A stretch of 25,331 nt of DNA from an uncultured Brachyspira sp. (GCF_949287625.1 NZ_CASEGO010000027.1:1-25331); one strand, 5' to 3'. Counted from the stretch's first letter, positions 17,738 to 25,289 are shown. The notes: generated by a model not told the origin, from the letters alone. Numbers and translations: made by a program.

Positions 17738-17782
17738 CATAACATTGGGGAATATAAATCTCCATTGTTATGTTTATTTTCA
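17738..17782 (+). terminator. Terminator-like hairpin between ygfK and xdhD
   Basis: CATAACATTGGGGA (17738-17751) pairs with TCTCCATTGTTATG (17759-17772): 14 bp with one mismatch and one G-U, loop 7 nt, followed by TTTATTTT. It has the shape of a factor-independent terminator, yet xdhD starts only 40 bp later on the same strand. Either read-through is partial or a promoter lies in 17773-17800; no clear promoter is visible. Confidence 0.7.
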
Positions 17783-17813
17783 TTAATATTATTAAAATGG
17801 GAGGTAATTTTAT

Positions 17814-20384
17814 ATGGGCGAGAGCGTTAATATTATCATTAATGGCAAAGAGATGAGCTTTGATTCTGACAGAAAATTAATGGATGTTCTTAGAAATGAC
17901 TGTAAGTGCAAATCTGTAAAAGACGGCTGTTCTGAAGGAGCATGCGGAACTTGTACTGTTTTAATAGATGGAAAACCAACTAAAGCATGTATACAAACTA
18001 TAGGAAGACTTCAAGGAAAAAGCGTACAAACTATAGAGGGATTTACTCAAAGAGAAAAAGATGTGTATTCTCATGCTTTTGCAGTTGCTGGTGCTGTTCA
18101 ATGCGGATTCTGTATACCTGGTATGGTTATATGTGCTAAAGGTTTAATAGATAAAAATAATAATCCTACTAGGCTTGAAATAGTTGCTGCTATAAAAAAT
18201 AATATTTGCAGATGTACTGGATATAAAAAAATTATTGATGCTATAGAATTAGCAGCTAAAATGATAAGAGAGAATATTGATGTTAAAGACTATAAAGGAA
18301 AGGTAAAATTAGGCGACAGAAATATTGCAAGAATAGACGCTAAAGAAAAAGCCTTAGGTACTGGTGAATACTGCGATGATGTTGAAATAGATGGAATGAT
18401 TTATGGTGTAGCTGTTAGAACTAAATATCCTAGAGCAAAAATATTAAAAATAGATACAAGCGAAGCAAAAGCTTTAAAAGGCGTAGTTGATGTTATTACT
18501 GCTAAAGATTTACCTGGTGCTAAAAAAATAGGTCATATTTTCCATGACTGGGACGTACTTATAGGTGAGGGCGAGACTACAAGATTTATTGCTGACGGAT
18601 TAGCTTTGATAGTGGCTGAAGATGAAGCTGCAGCTAAAAAGGCTAGGGATTTAGTAAAAGTAGAATATGAAGAACTTCCTTTAGTTAGAAATCCAGAAGA
18701 AGCTATGAAAGCAGATGCTCCTTTAGTTCATGAAGGAAGGGAAAGCAATCTTCTTACTCATGAAAGATTAGTTAAAGGAAATGCTGATGAAGTAATAGCA
18801 AAATCAAAATATAAAGTTACAAGGCATTATGAACTTCCTTGGACAGAACATGCCTTTATGGAAGCTGAAGTTGCCGTTGCTATGCCTTTTAATGATGGTA
18901 TATTTGTATATTCAAGCGATCAGAGCGTTTATGATACAAAAAGAGAAGTTGCTATGGCTTTGGGTATAGAGCCTGATAAGGTTGTAGTAGAAAATAAATA
19001 TGTAGGCGGCGGTTTTGGCGGTAAGGAGGATATGAGTGTTCAGCATTATGCCGCTATAATGTCATACAGAACAAAAAGACCTGTTAAATTCAAACTTACA
19101 AGACAGGAAAGTATTAATTGGCACCCAAAACGCCACCCTATGAGTATAGATATGACTACTGCCTGCGATGAAAATGGTATACTTACTGCTATGAAAGCTG
19201 CTTTAATTACTGATGCTGGTGCTTATGCTTCCTTATCTGGTCCAGTACTTCAAAGAGCTTGTACTCATGCTGCTGGTCCTTATAATTATCAGGTTATAGA
19301 TATAGACGGTAAATCTTTCTATACTAATAATCCTCCTACTGGACCTTTCAGAGGATTCGGAGTTCCGCAGTCTTGTTTTGCTACAGAAATGAACATAAAC
19401 TTACTTGCTGAAATGTGCGGATTAGATCCTTGGGAAATAAGATATAGAAATGCTATACGTCCCGGTCAGGTACTTCCTAACTATCAAATAGCTGATGAAG
19501 CTACTGGACTTGTTGAAACATTAGAGGCTGTTAAAGATATATATTATAATAATAAAAATGTAGGTATAGCCTGTGCTTTGAAAAACTCTGGTGTAGGTGT
19601 TGGGCTTCCAGATACTGGAAGAGTTCGTTTGGTTATAGAAGATGGAAAAGTACATGTATATTCTGCCGCTTCTTGTATAGGACAGGGGGTTGCTACTGTG
19701 CTTTATCAGATAGTAGGTGAGACTCTTGATTTAGATGATGATAAGATTATAGTTCATCAGCCTAATACGGCCACATCTCCAGACTCTGGTACTACTTCAG
19801 GATCAAGACAAACTCTTATAACAGGTGAAGCTTGCAAGAGAGCCTGTGAAGAGCTTAAAAAAGAGCTTGATAAAGGAAAAACTTTAAAAGATTTGGAAGG
19901 CAAAGAGTTTTATGGTGAATGGCTTACTATAACTGATAAAATGGGCGTTGATAAACCTCACCCAGTTTCTCATGTTGCTTATAGTTATGCTGCTCAGGTT
20001 TGTATACTTAATGATGACGGCACTATACAAAAAATAGTTGCAGCTCATGATATAGGAAAGGCTATTAATCCTATAGCTTTGGAAGGCCAGATTGAAGGCG
20101 GTGTTGTTATGTCTTTAGGATATGCTCTTACAGAGAAATTCCCGCTTGAAAATTGTGTGCCTAAAGTAAAATTCGGTACTTTAGGATTATTCAGAGCTGA
20201 TAAAACTCCTGATGTTGAGTCTATTATTATAGAAAAACCAGGAGTGCCTTACGGATATGGTGCTACTGGTATAGGTGAGATTTCAAGTATACCTACTGCT
20301 CCTGCTGTTGCTTTAGCATATTACAAATTTAATGGTGAGTTCCAAACAGAACTTCCGCTTAAAAATACTCCTTATTCAAAATAA
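17814..20384 (+). CDS. xdhD: XdhD, fused 2Fe-2S/Mo-cofactor hydroxylase (selenium-dependent xanthine dehydrogenase type)
   Basis: The 856-residue enzyme fuses the two [2Fe-2S] domains to the molybdenum domain, with no FAD domain. Residues 1 to ~160 hold Cys39, Cys44, Cys47 and Cys59, then QCGFC and CRCTGY. The Mo part starts near residue 165 (ARIDAKEKALGTGEY) and contains GGGFGGKE (Glu405), GPFRGFG (Arg513), IGQGVATVL and GIGE (catalytic Glu822). Glu405 and Arg513 correspond by motif to the purine-holding pair of xanthine dehydrogenases. The family is annotated 'selenium-dependent xanthine dehydrogenase'. It may carry a labile Se-Mo cofactor matured with YqeB. The electron partner could be YgfK upstream or the FAD subunit encoded at 2549-3400. 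GGGAGG precedes the ATG. The product is a second purine hydroxylase distinct from the three-subunit enzyme. The precise substrate is unproven. Confidence 0.93.
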   Translation: MGESVNIIINGKEMSFDSDRKLMDVLRNDCKCKSVKDGCSEGACGTCTVLIDGKPTKACIQTIGRLQGKSVQTIEGFTQREKDVYSHAFAVAGAVQCGFCIPGMVICAKGLIDKNNNPTRLEIVAAIKNNICRCTGYKKIIDAIELAAKMIRENIDVKDYKGKVKLGDRNIARIDAKEKALGTGEYCDDVEIDGMIYGVAVRTKYPRAKILKIDTSEAKALKGVVDVITAKDLPGAKKIGHIFHDWDVLIGEGETTRFIADGLALIVAEDEAAAKKARDLVKVEYEELPLVRNPEEAMKADAPLVHEGRESNLLTHERLVKGNADEVIAKSKYKVTRHYELPWTEHAFMEAEVAVAMPFNDGIFVYSSDQSVYDTKREVAMALGIEPDKVVVENKYVGGGFGGKEDMSVQHYAAIMSYRTKRPVKFKLTRQESINWHPKRHPMSIDMTTACDENGILTAMKAALITDAGAYASLSGPVLQRACTHAAGPYNYQVIDIDGKSFYTNNPPTGPFRGFGVPQSCFATEMNINLLAEMCGLDPWEIRYRNAIRPGQVLPNYQIADEATGLVETLEAVKDIYYNNKNVGIACALKNSGVGVGLPDTGRVRLVIEDGKVHVYSAASCIGQGVATVLYQIVGETLDLDDDKIIVHQPNTATSPDSGTTSGSRQTLITGEACKRACEELKKELDKGKTLKDLEGKEFYGEWLTITDKMGVDKPHPVSHVAYSYAAQVCILNDDGTIQKIVAAHDIGKAINPIALEGQIEGGVVMSLGYALTEKFPLENCVPKVKFGTLGLFRADKTPDVESIIIEKPGVPYGYGATGIGEISSIPTAPAVALAYYKFNGEFQTELPLKNTPYSK

Positions 20385-20395
20385 TTTATTTTTTT

Positions 20396-21223
20396 ATGAG
20401 TTTATTTAATGATGAACTTGTAATTATAAGAGGGGCTGGAGATTTAGCTACTGGTGTTGTGTATTCTTTGTATAAAGCTCATTTTAAGATTATATTATTA
20501 GAAACACAATACCCCTTTTCAATTAGAAGAAAGGCTGCATTGTCCGAAGCTGTTTATGATGGTAAAAGCAGAGTTGAGGATATTGAAGCTGTTTTAGTAA
20601 AAAGCTATGAAGAAGCCCTTAATATAGTTGCAGATAAAAATTATAGTAAGATACCTATTCTTATTGATCCTAATTGTGAAATATTAAGTTGTATAAAGCC
20701 TGCATTTTTAATTGATGCTATAATAGCTAAAAAGAATTTAGGAACAAATAAATCTATGGCAAAATATACTATAGCATTAGGTCCGGGATTTACTGCTGGT
20801 AAGGATGCTGACATTGTTATAGAAACTGTAAGAGGACATAATCTTGGAAGAATGTATACCAAAGGTGAGGCTATACCAAATACTGGAATACCAGGTAATA
20901 TAGGCGGAAAAGAGGCTGAAAGAGTAATACATGCAAGTGCTGATGGTATTATTGAAAACATAAAAAATATAGGTGATTTTGTAAGAGAAAAAGAAGTTAT
21001 AGCATATATAAATAATAATAATGAAAAAATAGAAGTTCTTGCTGCTTTTGACGGTCTTTTGAGAGGCATTATAAGAGATGGTTTTAAAGTTCATAAAGGA
21101 TTAAAAATAGCGGATATTGATCCTAGAAAATCCGAATATGATAATTGCTTTACTATCTCTGATAAGGCTAGAAATTTGGGCGGTGCTGTACTTACTGCTA
21201 TGATGTATTTATATAATAGATGA
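20396..21223 (+). CDS. yqeB: YqeB/EF2563-family selenium-dependent molybdenum hydroxylase maturation protein
   Basis: The 275-residue protein matches the YqeB (EF2563) family found with selenium-dependent molybdenum hydroxylases. The nucleotide-binding-like motif RGAGDLATGVV starts at residue 12, and a conserved IALGPGFTAG segment lies in the middle. The family co-occurs with selD in genomes lacking selenoproteins, which tied it to the labile selenium cofactor. It is presumed to insert or handle selenium at the Mo centre. It follows xdhD by 11 nt, so it is co-transcribed. There is no Shine-Dalgarno in the T-rich gap (TTTATTTTTTTATG), so translation probably depends on ribosomes ending on xdhD. 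This is the best sequence evidence here that the hydroxylases are of the selenium type. No usual partner (yqeC, mocA, selD) lies in the window. Confidence 0.9.
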   Translation: MSLFNDELVIIRGAGDLATGVVYSLYKAHFKIILLETQYPFSIRRKAALSEAVYDGKSRVEDIEAVLVKSYEEALNIVADKNYSKIPILIDPNCEILSCIKPAFLIDAIIAKKNLGTNKSMAKYTIALGPGFTAGKDADIVIETVRGHNLGRMYTKGEAIPNTGIPGNIGGKEAERVIHASADGIIENIKNIGDFVREKEVIAYINNNNEKIEVLAAFDGLLRGIIRDGFKVHKGLKIADIDPRKSEYDNCFTISDKARNLGGAVLTAMMYLYNR

Positions 21224-21408
21224 TTAATGTTTTACTCTAATTTTATTATCATTGCTTAGTATATACCTAAACAAATATAGTTTGTCAATTTTTTTATTCA
21301 ACTTTTTCCCGCCGCAAAAAGTGCAAATCTAAAAATAATATTAAATAGTACTAATTATGTTTTATATGCGGGATAAATTGCTAAATTTAGCATAAAATGC
21401 AGTCTTTT

Positions 21409-21530
21409 TGCTTCTCGCCGCAGGCGTACTTCGTATGTGCCACACCTGCTACGGCACACAGAGCGGACGGCAAAAGAAGTGGGGGTGCGGCACGACTGTG
21501 TGCTTCGCAGGGCTAGTCCACGCAATTATA
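21409..21530. repeat. GC-rich structured block, probable dispersed intergenic repeat
   Basis: Bases 21421-21530 contain 64 G/C in 110 (58%), far above the AT-rich surroundings. Short inverted repeats are nested in it: TGTGCC (21436-21441) with GGCACA (21453-21458), and GCCG (21417-21420) with CGGC (21468-21471). The small patch near 21308 (GCCGCAAAAAGTGC) resembles the GGCAAAAGAAGTG at 21470. The pattern fits a mobile or dispersed intergenic repeat or a structured RNA remnant. No protein is called in it. That it recurs elsewhere in the genome is a guess. Confidence 0.5.
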
Positions 21531-21647
21531 AATAAAAATAGTTTTGAAACAAGTCTAATGCTAGATAATACTTTATACCATTTATAAGTTTTTAAAATAC
21601 AAAATTATAAAAATTATATACAGTTTACTTGCTTTAGTAAATTAAGA

Positions 21648-21685
21648 AATACTTAAATGCAATATGTGTGCTTTAAGTGCATATT
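21648..21685 (+). repeat. Direct-repeat copy 2 with hairpin
   Basis: Bases 21648-21667 are identical to 64-83. CTTAAA-T-GCA (21652-21661) can pair with TGCTTTAAG (21669-21677) with one bulged base, giving a hairpin like that of copy 1. An alternative is AATATG (21661-21666) with CATATT (21680-21685). No ribosome binding site follows directly; the next gene starts about 85 nt downstream. Confidence 0.5.
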
Positions 21686-21699
21686 TTTAAATTAATTAG

Positions 21700-21705
21700 T
21701 ATAAT
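21700..21705 (+). promoter_or_regulatory. Candidate -10 box for the methyltransferase gene
   Basis: A consensus TATAAT lies 64 bp before the ATG at 21770. No recognisable -35 is found 16-18 bp upstream, so the call is weak in AT-rich DNA. Confidence 0.3.
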
Positions 21706-21769
21706 ATGTTGATATTTTGCTGTTATTATGTTAATATAATTATGTAAACTATATTATGATAATAAGATT

Positions 21770-23491
21770 ATGATAACTAATGCAGAAGCTAATACTAAAG
21801 AAAGATATTTAAAAGAAAATTTAATAGCATATATTGGAAATAAAAGAAGATTACTTCCATTTATAGAGTCTACAATTTTACGTATATTAGAAGATAATAG
21901 TTATGTAAAAACTGCTTTGGATTTATTTGCAGGAAGCGGCAGTGTATCGAGACTTTTAAAGACTTTGAATTTAGAGGTTTATTCTAATGATTGGGAGTAT
22001 TATTCTTATATATTGAATTATGCTCATTTGGCTATTAATATAAAAGATTTGGATAATATGTTTAGTCATACTGGAGGATTAGAAAATACAATTAATATGA
22101 TTAACAGTATTAATCATATTAATGATAATGACAGATATATCTCTAAATATTACGCCCCGTCAGATGATAATAATCCAGACTTAATTAATGAAAGGCTTTT
22201 TTATACTCAGTACAATGCCTCAAAAATAGATATTATAAGGCATAACATAGAAGAGCTTTATAAAAATAATGTCATCAATCAAAAAGAATATTATTATTTA
22301 ATAGCTTCTATAATATATGAAGCTGCCACACATACAAATACATCTGGAGTATTCAAGGCTTTTCATGCAGGTTTTGGAGGAAGAAATAAAGATGCTCTAA
22401 ATAGGATACTTTCTCCTATATCATTAAAACAAATACCATTATTTGAAGGCTCTGATTGTTATGTAAGTATGCTTGATGCTAATGAGTTTGTTATAAAAAA
22501 TAAAGATAAGCATTTTGATTTGGTTTATTTGGATCCTCCTTATAATCAGCATCAGTACGGAAGTAATTATCACTTACTCAATACTATAGCTTTATGGGAT
22601 AAACCAGCCATTAATAAAAATATCTATGTTGATGGAAAGAAAACTGATAAAGGCGGTATTAGAAAGGACTGGGTAAAAACAAAATCTTTATACTGTTACA
22701 AAAAAACAGCCAAAGATACATTAATAAATTTACTCGATAATATAAATACAAGCCATATAGTAATGAGTTATTCTACTGATGGTATAATAGAGTATGATGA
22801 TTTGATATCTATTCTTGAGGAGCATGGCAAATTGGATATAGTTACTTCTGAATATACAAAATACAGAGGTGCTAAGAGATCTATTGTTAATAAAACAAAA
22901 AATGTAGAGTATTTATTTGTTGTGGATACTAGAAAGCATAATTTTTGTTTTAGTAATTTCAATAAGAATTTAAAATATATAGAGAACATAAGACTTAAGT
23001 TAGAAAACCCTTTGGACTGTTCTAAAGACAGTATAATATTTGATTATGATAAAGATAATATTATAATAATTTATCTTGAATACTCAACTCATATAATCAA
23101 TAAAGAAGATATATGTTCTAAACTTCAAAATAAAAGTTTGGAATATATAAAGATGTTTTCTTTATTTTTAGACAGATACATGAAAGAGGATAATATAGAG
23201 GCATTAAAAATATATTCATATCATTTCAATGCAGCTGTACTATCAAATAATATAAAACTTATAAAATATTTCGGAGAATATATATTAAAGACTTACAGCA
23301 GATTATGCTCAAGAAAATCAAATGAGTATTTATTTGATATTACAAATGATATTTTGGATATAATATCATATTATAAAAATAATGATATAAGCATTATAAA
23401 TAGGATAAGAAAGAGAATAATTTACAATATAACGCATTCTAATATTTCTGAAATTAACAAAAATAAATTATTACTCAGACTTGAAAAATAA
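21770..23491 (+). CDS. Orphan D12-class N6-adenine DNA methyltransferase with long C-terminal extension
   Basis: The 573-residue protein has the D12 (alpha-class, Dam-like) methyltransferase motifs in order. AYIGNKRRLLPF near residue 20 is motif X. ALDLFAGSGSVS, with D51 and F53-G57, is the S-adenosylmethionine site. DLVYLDPPYNQHQYGSNYH carries the catalytic DPPY at 255-258. The catalytic core ends near residue 390. The last ~180 residues are charged, Asn/Ile/Lys-rich and predicted helical, beyond the usual ~270-350-residue length, with no family I recognise. No restriction endonuclease or specificity gene is next to it, so it is an orphan modification enzyme or a restriction remnant. The start has no Shine-Dalgarno and follows a 546-bp non-coding zone with a GC-rich repeat, which fits gene acquisition. 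The recognition site cannot be read from sequence. Confidence 0.85.
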   Translation: MITNAEANTKERYLKENLIAYIGNKRRLLPFIESTILRILEDNSYVKTALDLFAGSGSVSRLLKTLNLEVYSNDWEYYSYILNYAHLAINIKDLDNMFSHTGGLENTINMINSINHINDNDRYISKYYAPSDDNNPDLINERLFYTQYNASKIDIIRHNIEELYKNNVINQKEYYYLIASIIYEAATHTNTSGVFKAFHAGFGGRNKDALNRILSPISLKQIPLFEGSDCYVSMLDANEFVIKNKDKHFDLVYLDPPYNQHQYGSNYHLLNTIALWDKPAINKNIYVDGKKTDKGGIRKDWVKTKSLYCYKKTAKDTLINLLDNINTSHIVMSYSTDGIIEYDDLISILEEHGKLDIVTSEYTKYRGAKRSIVNKTKNVEYLFVVDTRKHNFCFSNFNKNLKYIENIRLKLENPLDCSKDSIIFDYDKDNIIIIYLEYSTHIINKEDICSKLQNKSLEYIKMFSLFLDRYMKEDNIEALKIYSYHFNAAVLSNNIKLIKYFGEYILKTYSRLCSRKSNEYLFDITNDILDIISYYKNNDISIINRIRKRIIYNITHSNISEINKNKLLLRLEK

Positions 23492-23556
23492 TAAAAAAAT
23501 ATTATATTTAACACTGTATTTATAAATAATAGAAAATTGTAGAAGTAGAATATATT

Positions 23557-24015
23557 ATGTTTAAGATTATGATTAAAGCTTTATTTATTCTTTATTTTTG
23601 TTCTCTGGCGGTTTTGTATTCAGAGAATAATTATGAAGCTGAAGCAATATTAAGTGCTTTGAATGGAGTTAGAGAAAATGAAGGTTTGTATTCATTTGAA
23701 CTGAGCGATGAACTTAATAAAGCGGCAGATATTAGAGCTAAAGAACTTTCGATTAGTTTTTCTCATATCAGACCTAATAATACTCGATATGATGAGCTTC
23801 TATATGAGAATCGTATAAGGGTTTTTTCTTCTGATGAGAATATAGCATATAGATTTAAGAATGCTGAAACGGTTGTAAGTTATTGGATGAACTCTTCGCA
23901 GTATAAGATTAATATATTAAGTGATAAATTTACCCATGTAGGTGTCTCGCATTATGCTATTAACGGTGAGGATTTTTGGGTTGTTATATTTGCTCAGCTG
24001 AGAAGGCAAAATTAA
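23557..24015 (+). CDS. Secreted CAP-domain (SCP/PR-1-like) protein
   Basis: The 152-residue protein has a signal peptide: Lys at 4 and 8, a hydrophobic core ALFILYFCSLAVLY, likely cleavage near residue 22. One CAP domain follows, of the bacterial YkwD-like type. Family marks are the ALNGVRENEGL opening helix, the SHIRPNN segment carrying the first cavity His, ENIAY, YWMNSSQYKINIL and the closing FWVVIFAQ. In the usual W-x-x-S-x-x-H signature the histidine is Tyr (SSQY), so one metal or catalytic ligand of canonical CAP proteins is absent. The role of bacterial CAP proteins is poorly defined (cell-envelope or extracellular). It lies 65 bp after the methyltransferase and ends 6 bp from the converging hflX. 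AGAAG upstream is a weak RBS. No functional link to its neighbours is visible. Confidence 0.83.
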   Translation: MFKIMIKALFILYFCSLAVLYSENNYEAEAILSALNGVRENEGLYSFELSDELNKAADIRAKELSISFSHIRPNNTRYDELLYENRIRVFSSDENIAYRFKNAETVVSYWMNSSQYKINILSDKFTHVGVSHYAINGEDFWVVIFAQLRRQN

Positions 24016-24021
24016 TTTATA

Positions 24022-25137
24022 TTAGCTTTTTAATTCCAATATATTTTCAAGTATTTTCTTTCTAAGCATTTCTATATTAATATTATTTTTAGCACTTATA
24101 AATATTGAATCTTCATAAGAAGTAGATATTTTATTTTTCTGCACTTCATCTATATTATCAACCTTATTAAATACAACTATTCTTTTTATATGTGATGCAT
24201 CTATTTCTTTTATAATGCTTTCTACCTGAATGAGTTTATCATTTATATTTTCATCAGAAGCGTCAGCTAAATGCAGTAATAAATCAGCTTCTACAACTTC
24301 TGAAAGTGTGGACTTAAATGATGCTACCAATGTATGCGGAAGTCTGTCTATAAATCCTACTGTATCACTTATTATAGCCTCTACAGGTGTATCATCTCCA
24401 AGATATAGTTTTCTAGTATGCGTATCTAAAGTTGCAAATAACTTGTCTTCTACATAAACACTTTCTTTGCATAGCAGATTAAATAATGTGCTTTTTCCAG
24501 CATTAGTATATCCTACTATAGCAACTCTGAAAGCATTTCCTCTTGATTTTCTTCCAGTGCTTGCTGATTTTTCAACTTTACTTAATTGAGTTTTTAATTT
24601 ATGTATTCTCTCTCTTGCTCTTCTTCTGTCATATTCCAACTGTTTTTCTCCAGCACCTCCTCTTAATCCAATACCTCCTTTTATTTGGCTTAAATTTGTT
24701 CTTTTACCTTTTAATCTTGGATATTCAAATTCTAAAAAAGCTAATTCCACCTGCATTTTTGCAGTCATAGTTTTAGCACGCATTGCAAATATTTCTAGTA
24801 TTATTTCTGTTCTTGTAAGTGCCTTTATATTAGAGCCTTCTTCTATAGCATTAACCTGAGAACCGCTCAACTCATTATCAAATACAAAATATTCAACATT
24901 ATCAGTTAAAGCACTTTCTTTCAAACTTTCTAATTTACCAGTACCTATATAAGTGCCTGCAGTTATTTTCTGCTGAATAAATGAATATCTTTCTGCTACT
25001 TCGTATCCTGCTGTATCGCATAGCATTGAAAGTTCATTAAGTATATTATCTATATTAATTTTGCTGTTTCTGTATTGTTTGCTGTCGGCTACAAATATTA
25101 TATATGCTTTTTTTATATTATTTAGTTTGATATCCAT
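24022..25137 (-). CDS. hflX: HflX, ribosome-associated GTPase
   Basis: The 371-residue Obg-HflX superfamily GTPase binds 50S/70S ribosomes and splits stalled ribosomes under stress in E. coli. The N-terminal HflX domain includes the GTGKLE segment. The hallmark linker GIGLRGGAGEKQLEYDRR (residues 155-172) replaces the usual GxRGPGETQLExDRR, with Gly-Ala and Lys for Pro-Gly and Thr. A coiled helical region leads to the G domain: G1 GYTNAGKS (209-216), G3 DTVG (258-261), G4 NKVD (324-327), G5 SAK (348-350). It is slightly short, without the C-terminal extension of some homologues. RBS TAGGAA lies about 10 nt before the ATG. It is a housekeeping gene unrelated to the purine island and marks the return to core genome. 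Confidence 0.93.
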   Translation of the reverse strand: MDIKLNNIKKAYIIFVADSKQYRNSKINIDNILNELSMLCDTAGYEVAERYSFIQQKITAGTYIGTGKLESLKESALTDNVEYFVFDNELSGSQVNAIEEGSNIKALTRTEIILEIFAMRAKTMTAKMQVELAFLEFEYPRLKGKRTNLSQIKGGIGLRGGAGEKQLEYDRRRARERIHKLKTQLSKVEKSASTGRKSRGNAFRVAIVGYTNAGKSTLFNLLCKESVYVEDKLFATLDTHTRKLYLGDDTPVEAIISDTVGFIDRLPHTLVASFKSTLSEVVEADLLLHLADASDENINDKLIQVESIIKEIDASHIKRIVVFNKVDNIDEVQKNKISTSYEDSIFISAKNNINIEMLRKKILENILELKS

Positions 25138-25202
25138 AAAAAACTGTTCCTAATTTAAGTATTTAAAAGTTTATAAAATCATTATTTTATTATTATTGCT
25201 AA

Positions 25203-25261
25203 TAAAAATTGTTCGCTAAAAATGTATAGCAAATGAATTTGCTATACGCTCACAATTTTTA
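25203..25261. repeat. Nested inverted repeat, probable terminator of the upstream minus-strand gene
   Basis: An inner perfect 11-bp arm pair GTATAGCAAAT (25224-25234) / ATTTGCTATAC (25237-25247) lies inside an outer pair TAAAAATTGT (25203-25212) / ACAATTTTTA (25252-25261). Extended to 14 bases, the outer arms match at 12. The structure lies between a gene ending at 25290 and hflX, and can form on either strand. It may terminate the former or be a small miniature-element-like repeat. Confidence 0.6.
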
Positions 25262-25289
25262 TATTTGGCTTTCTAATATTTAAAAATTA

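Larger units (their letters stand above)
21224..21769. other. 546-bp gene-free region between yqeB and the methyltransferase
   Basis: No coding frame with a start and RBS is evident. From left to right it holds AT-rich sequence with a small GC patch (CCCGCCGC near 21308), the GC-rich block at 21409-21530, AT-rich sequence, the second copy of the 20-nt repeat with its hairpin (21648-21685), and a TATAAT box (21700-21705). No clear terminator for yqeB is seen. The composition break marks the right edge of the purine island. Confidence 0.7.

Noticed and set aside
3391..21223. Selenocysteine codons or SECIS elements, given the selenium-linked genes
   Set aside because: The Mo hydroxylase genes are open without in-frame TGA. 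This enzyme group uses a labile selenium cofactor, not selenocysteine.
21409..21530. Protein-coding fragment in the GC-rich block
   Set aside because: No start with an RBS and no recognisable product; the inverted repeats explain the sequence better.
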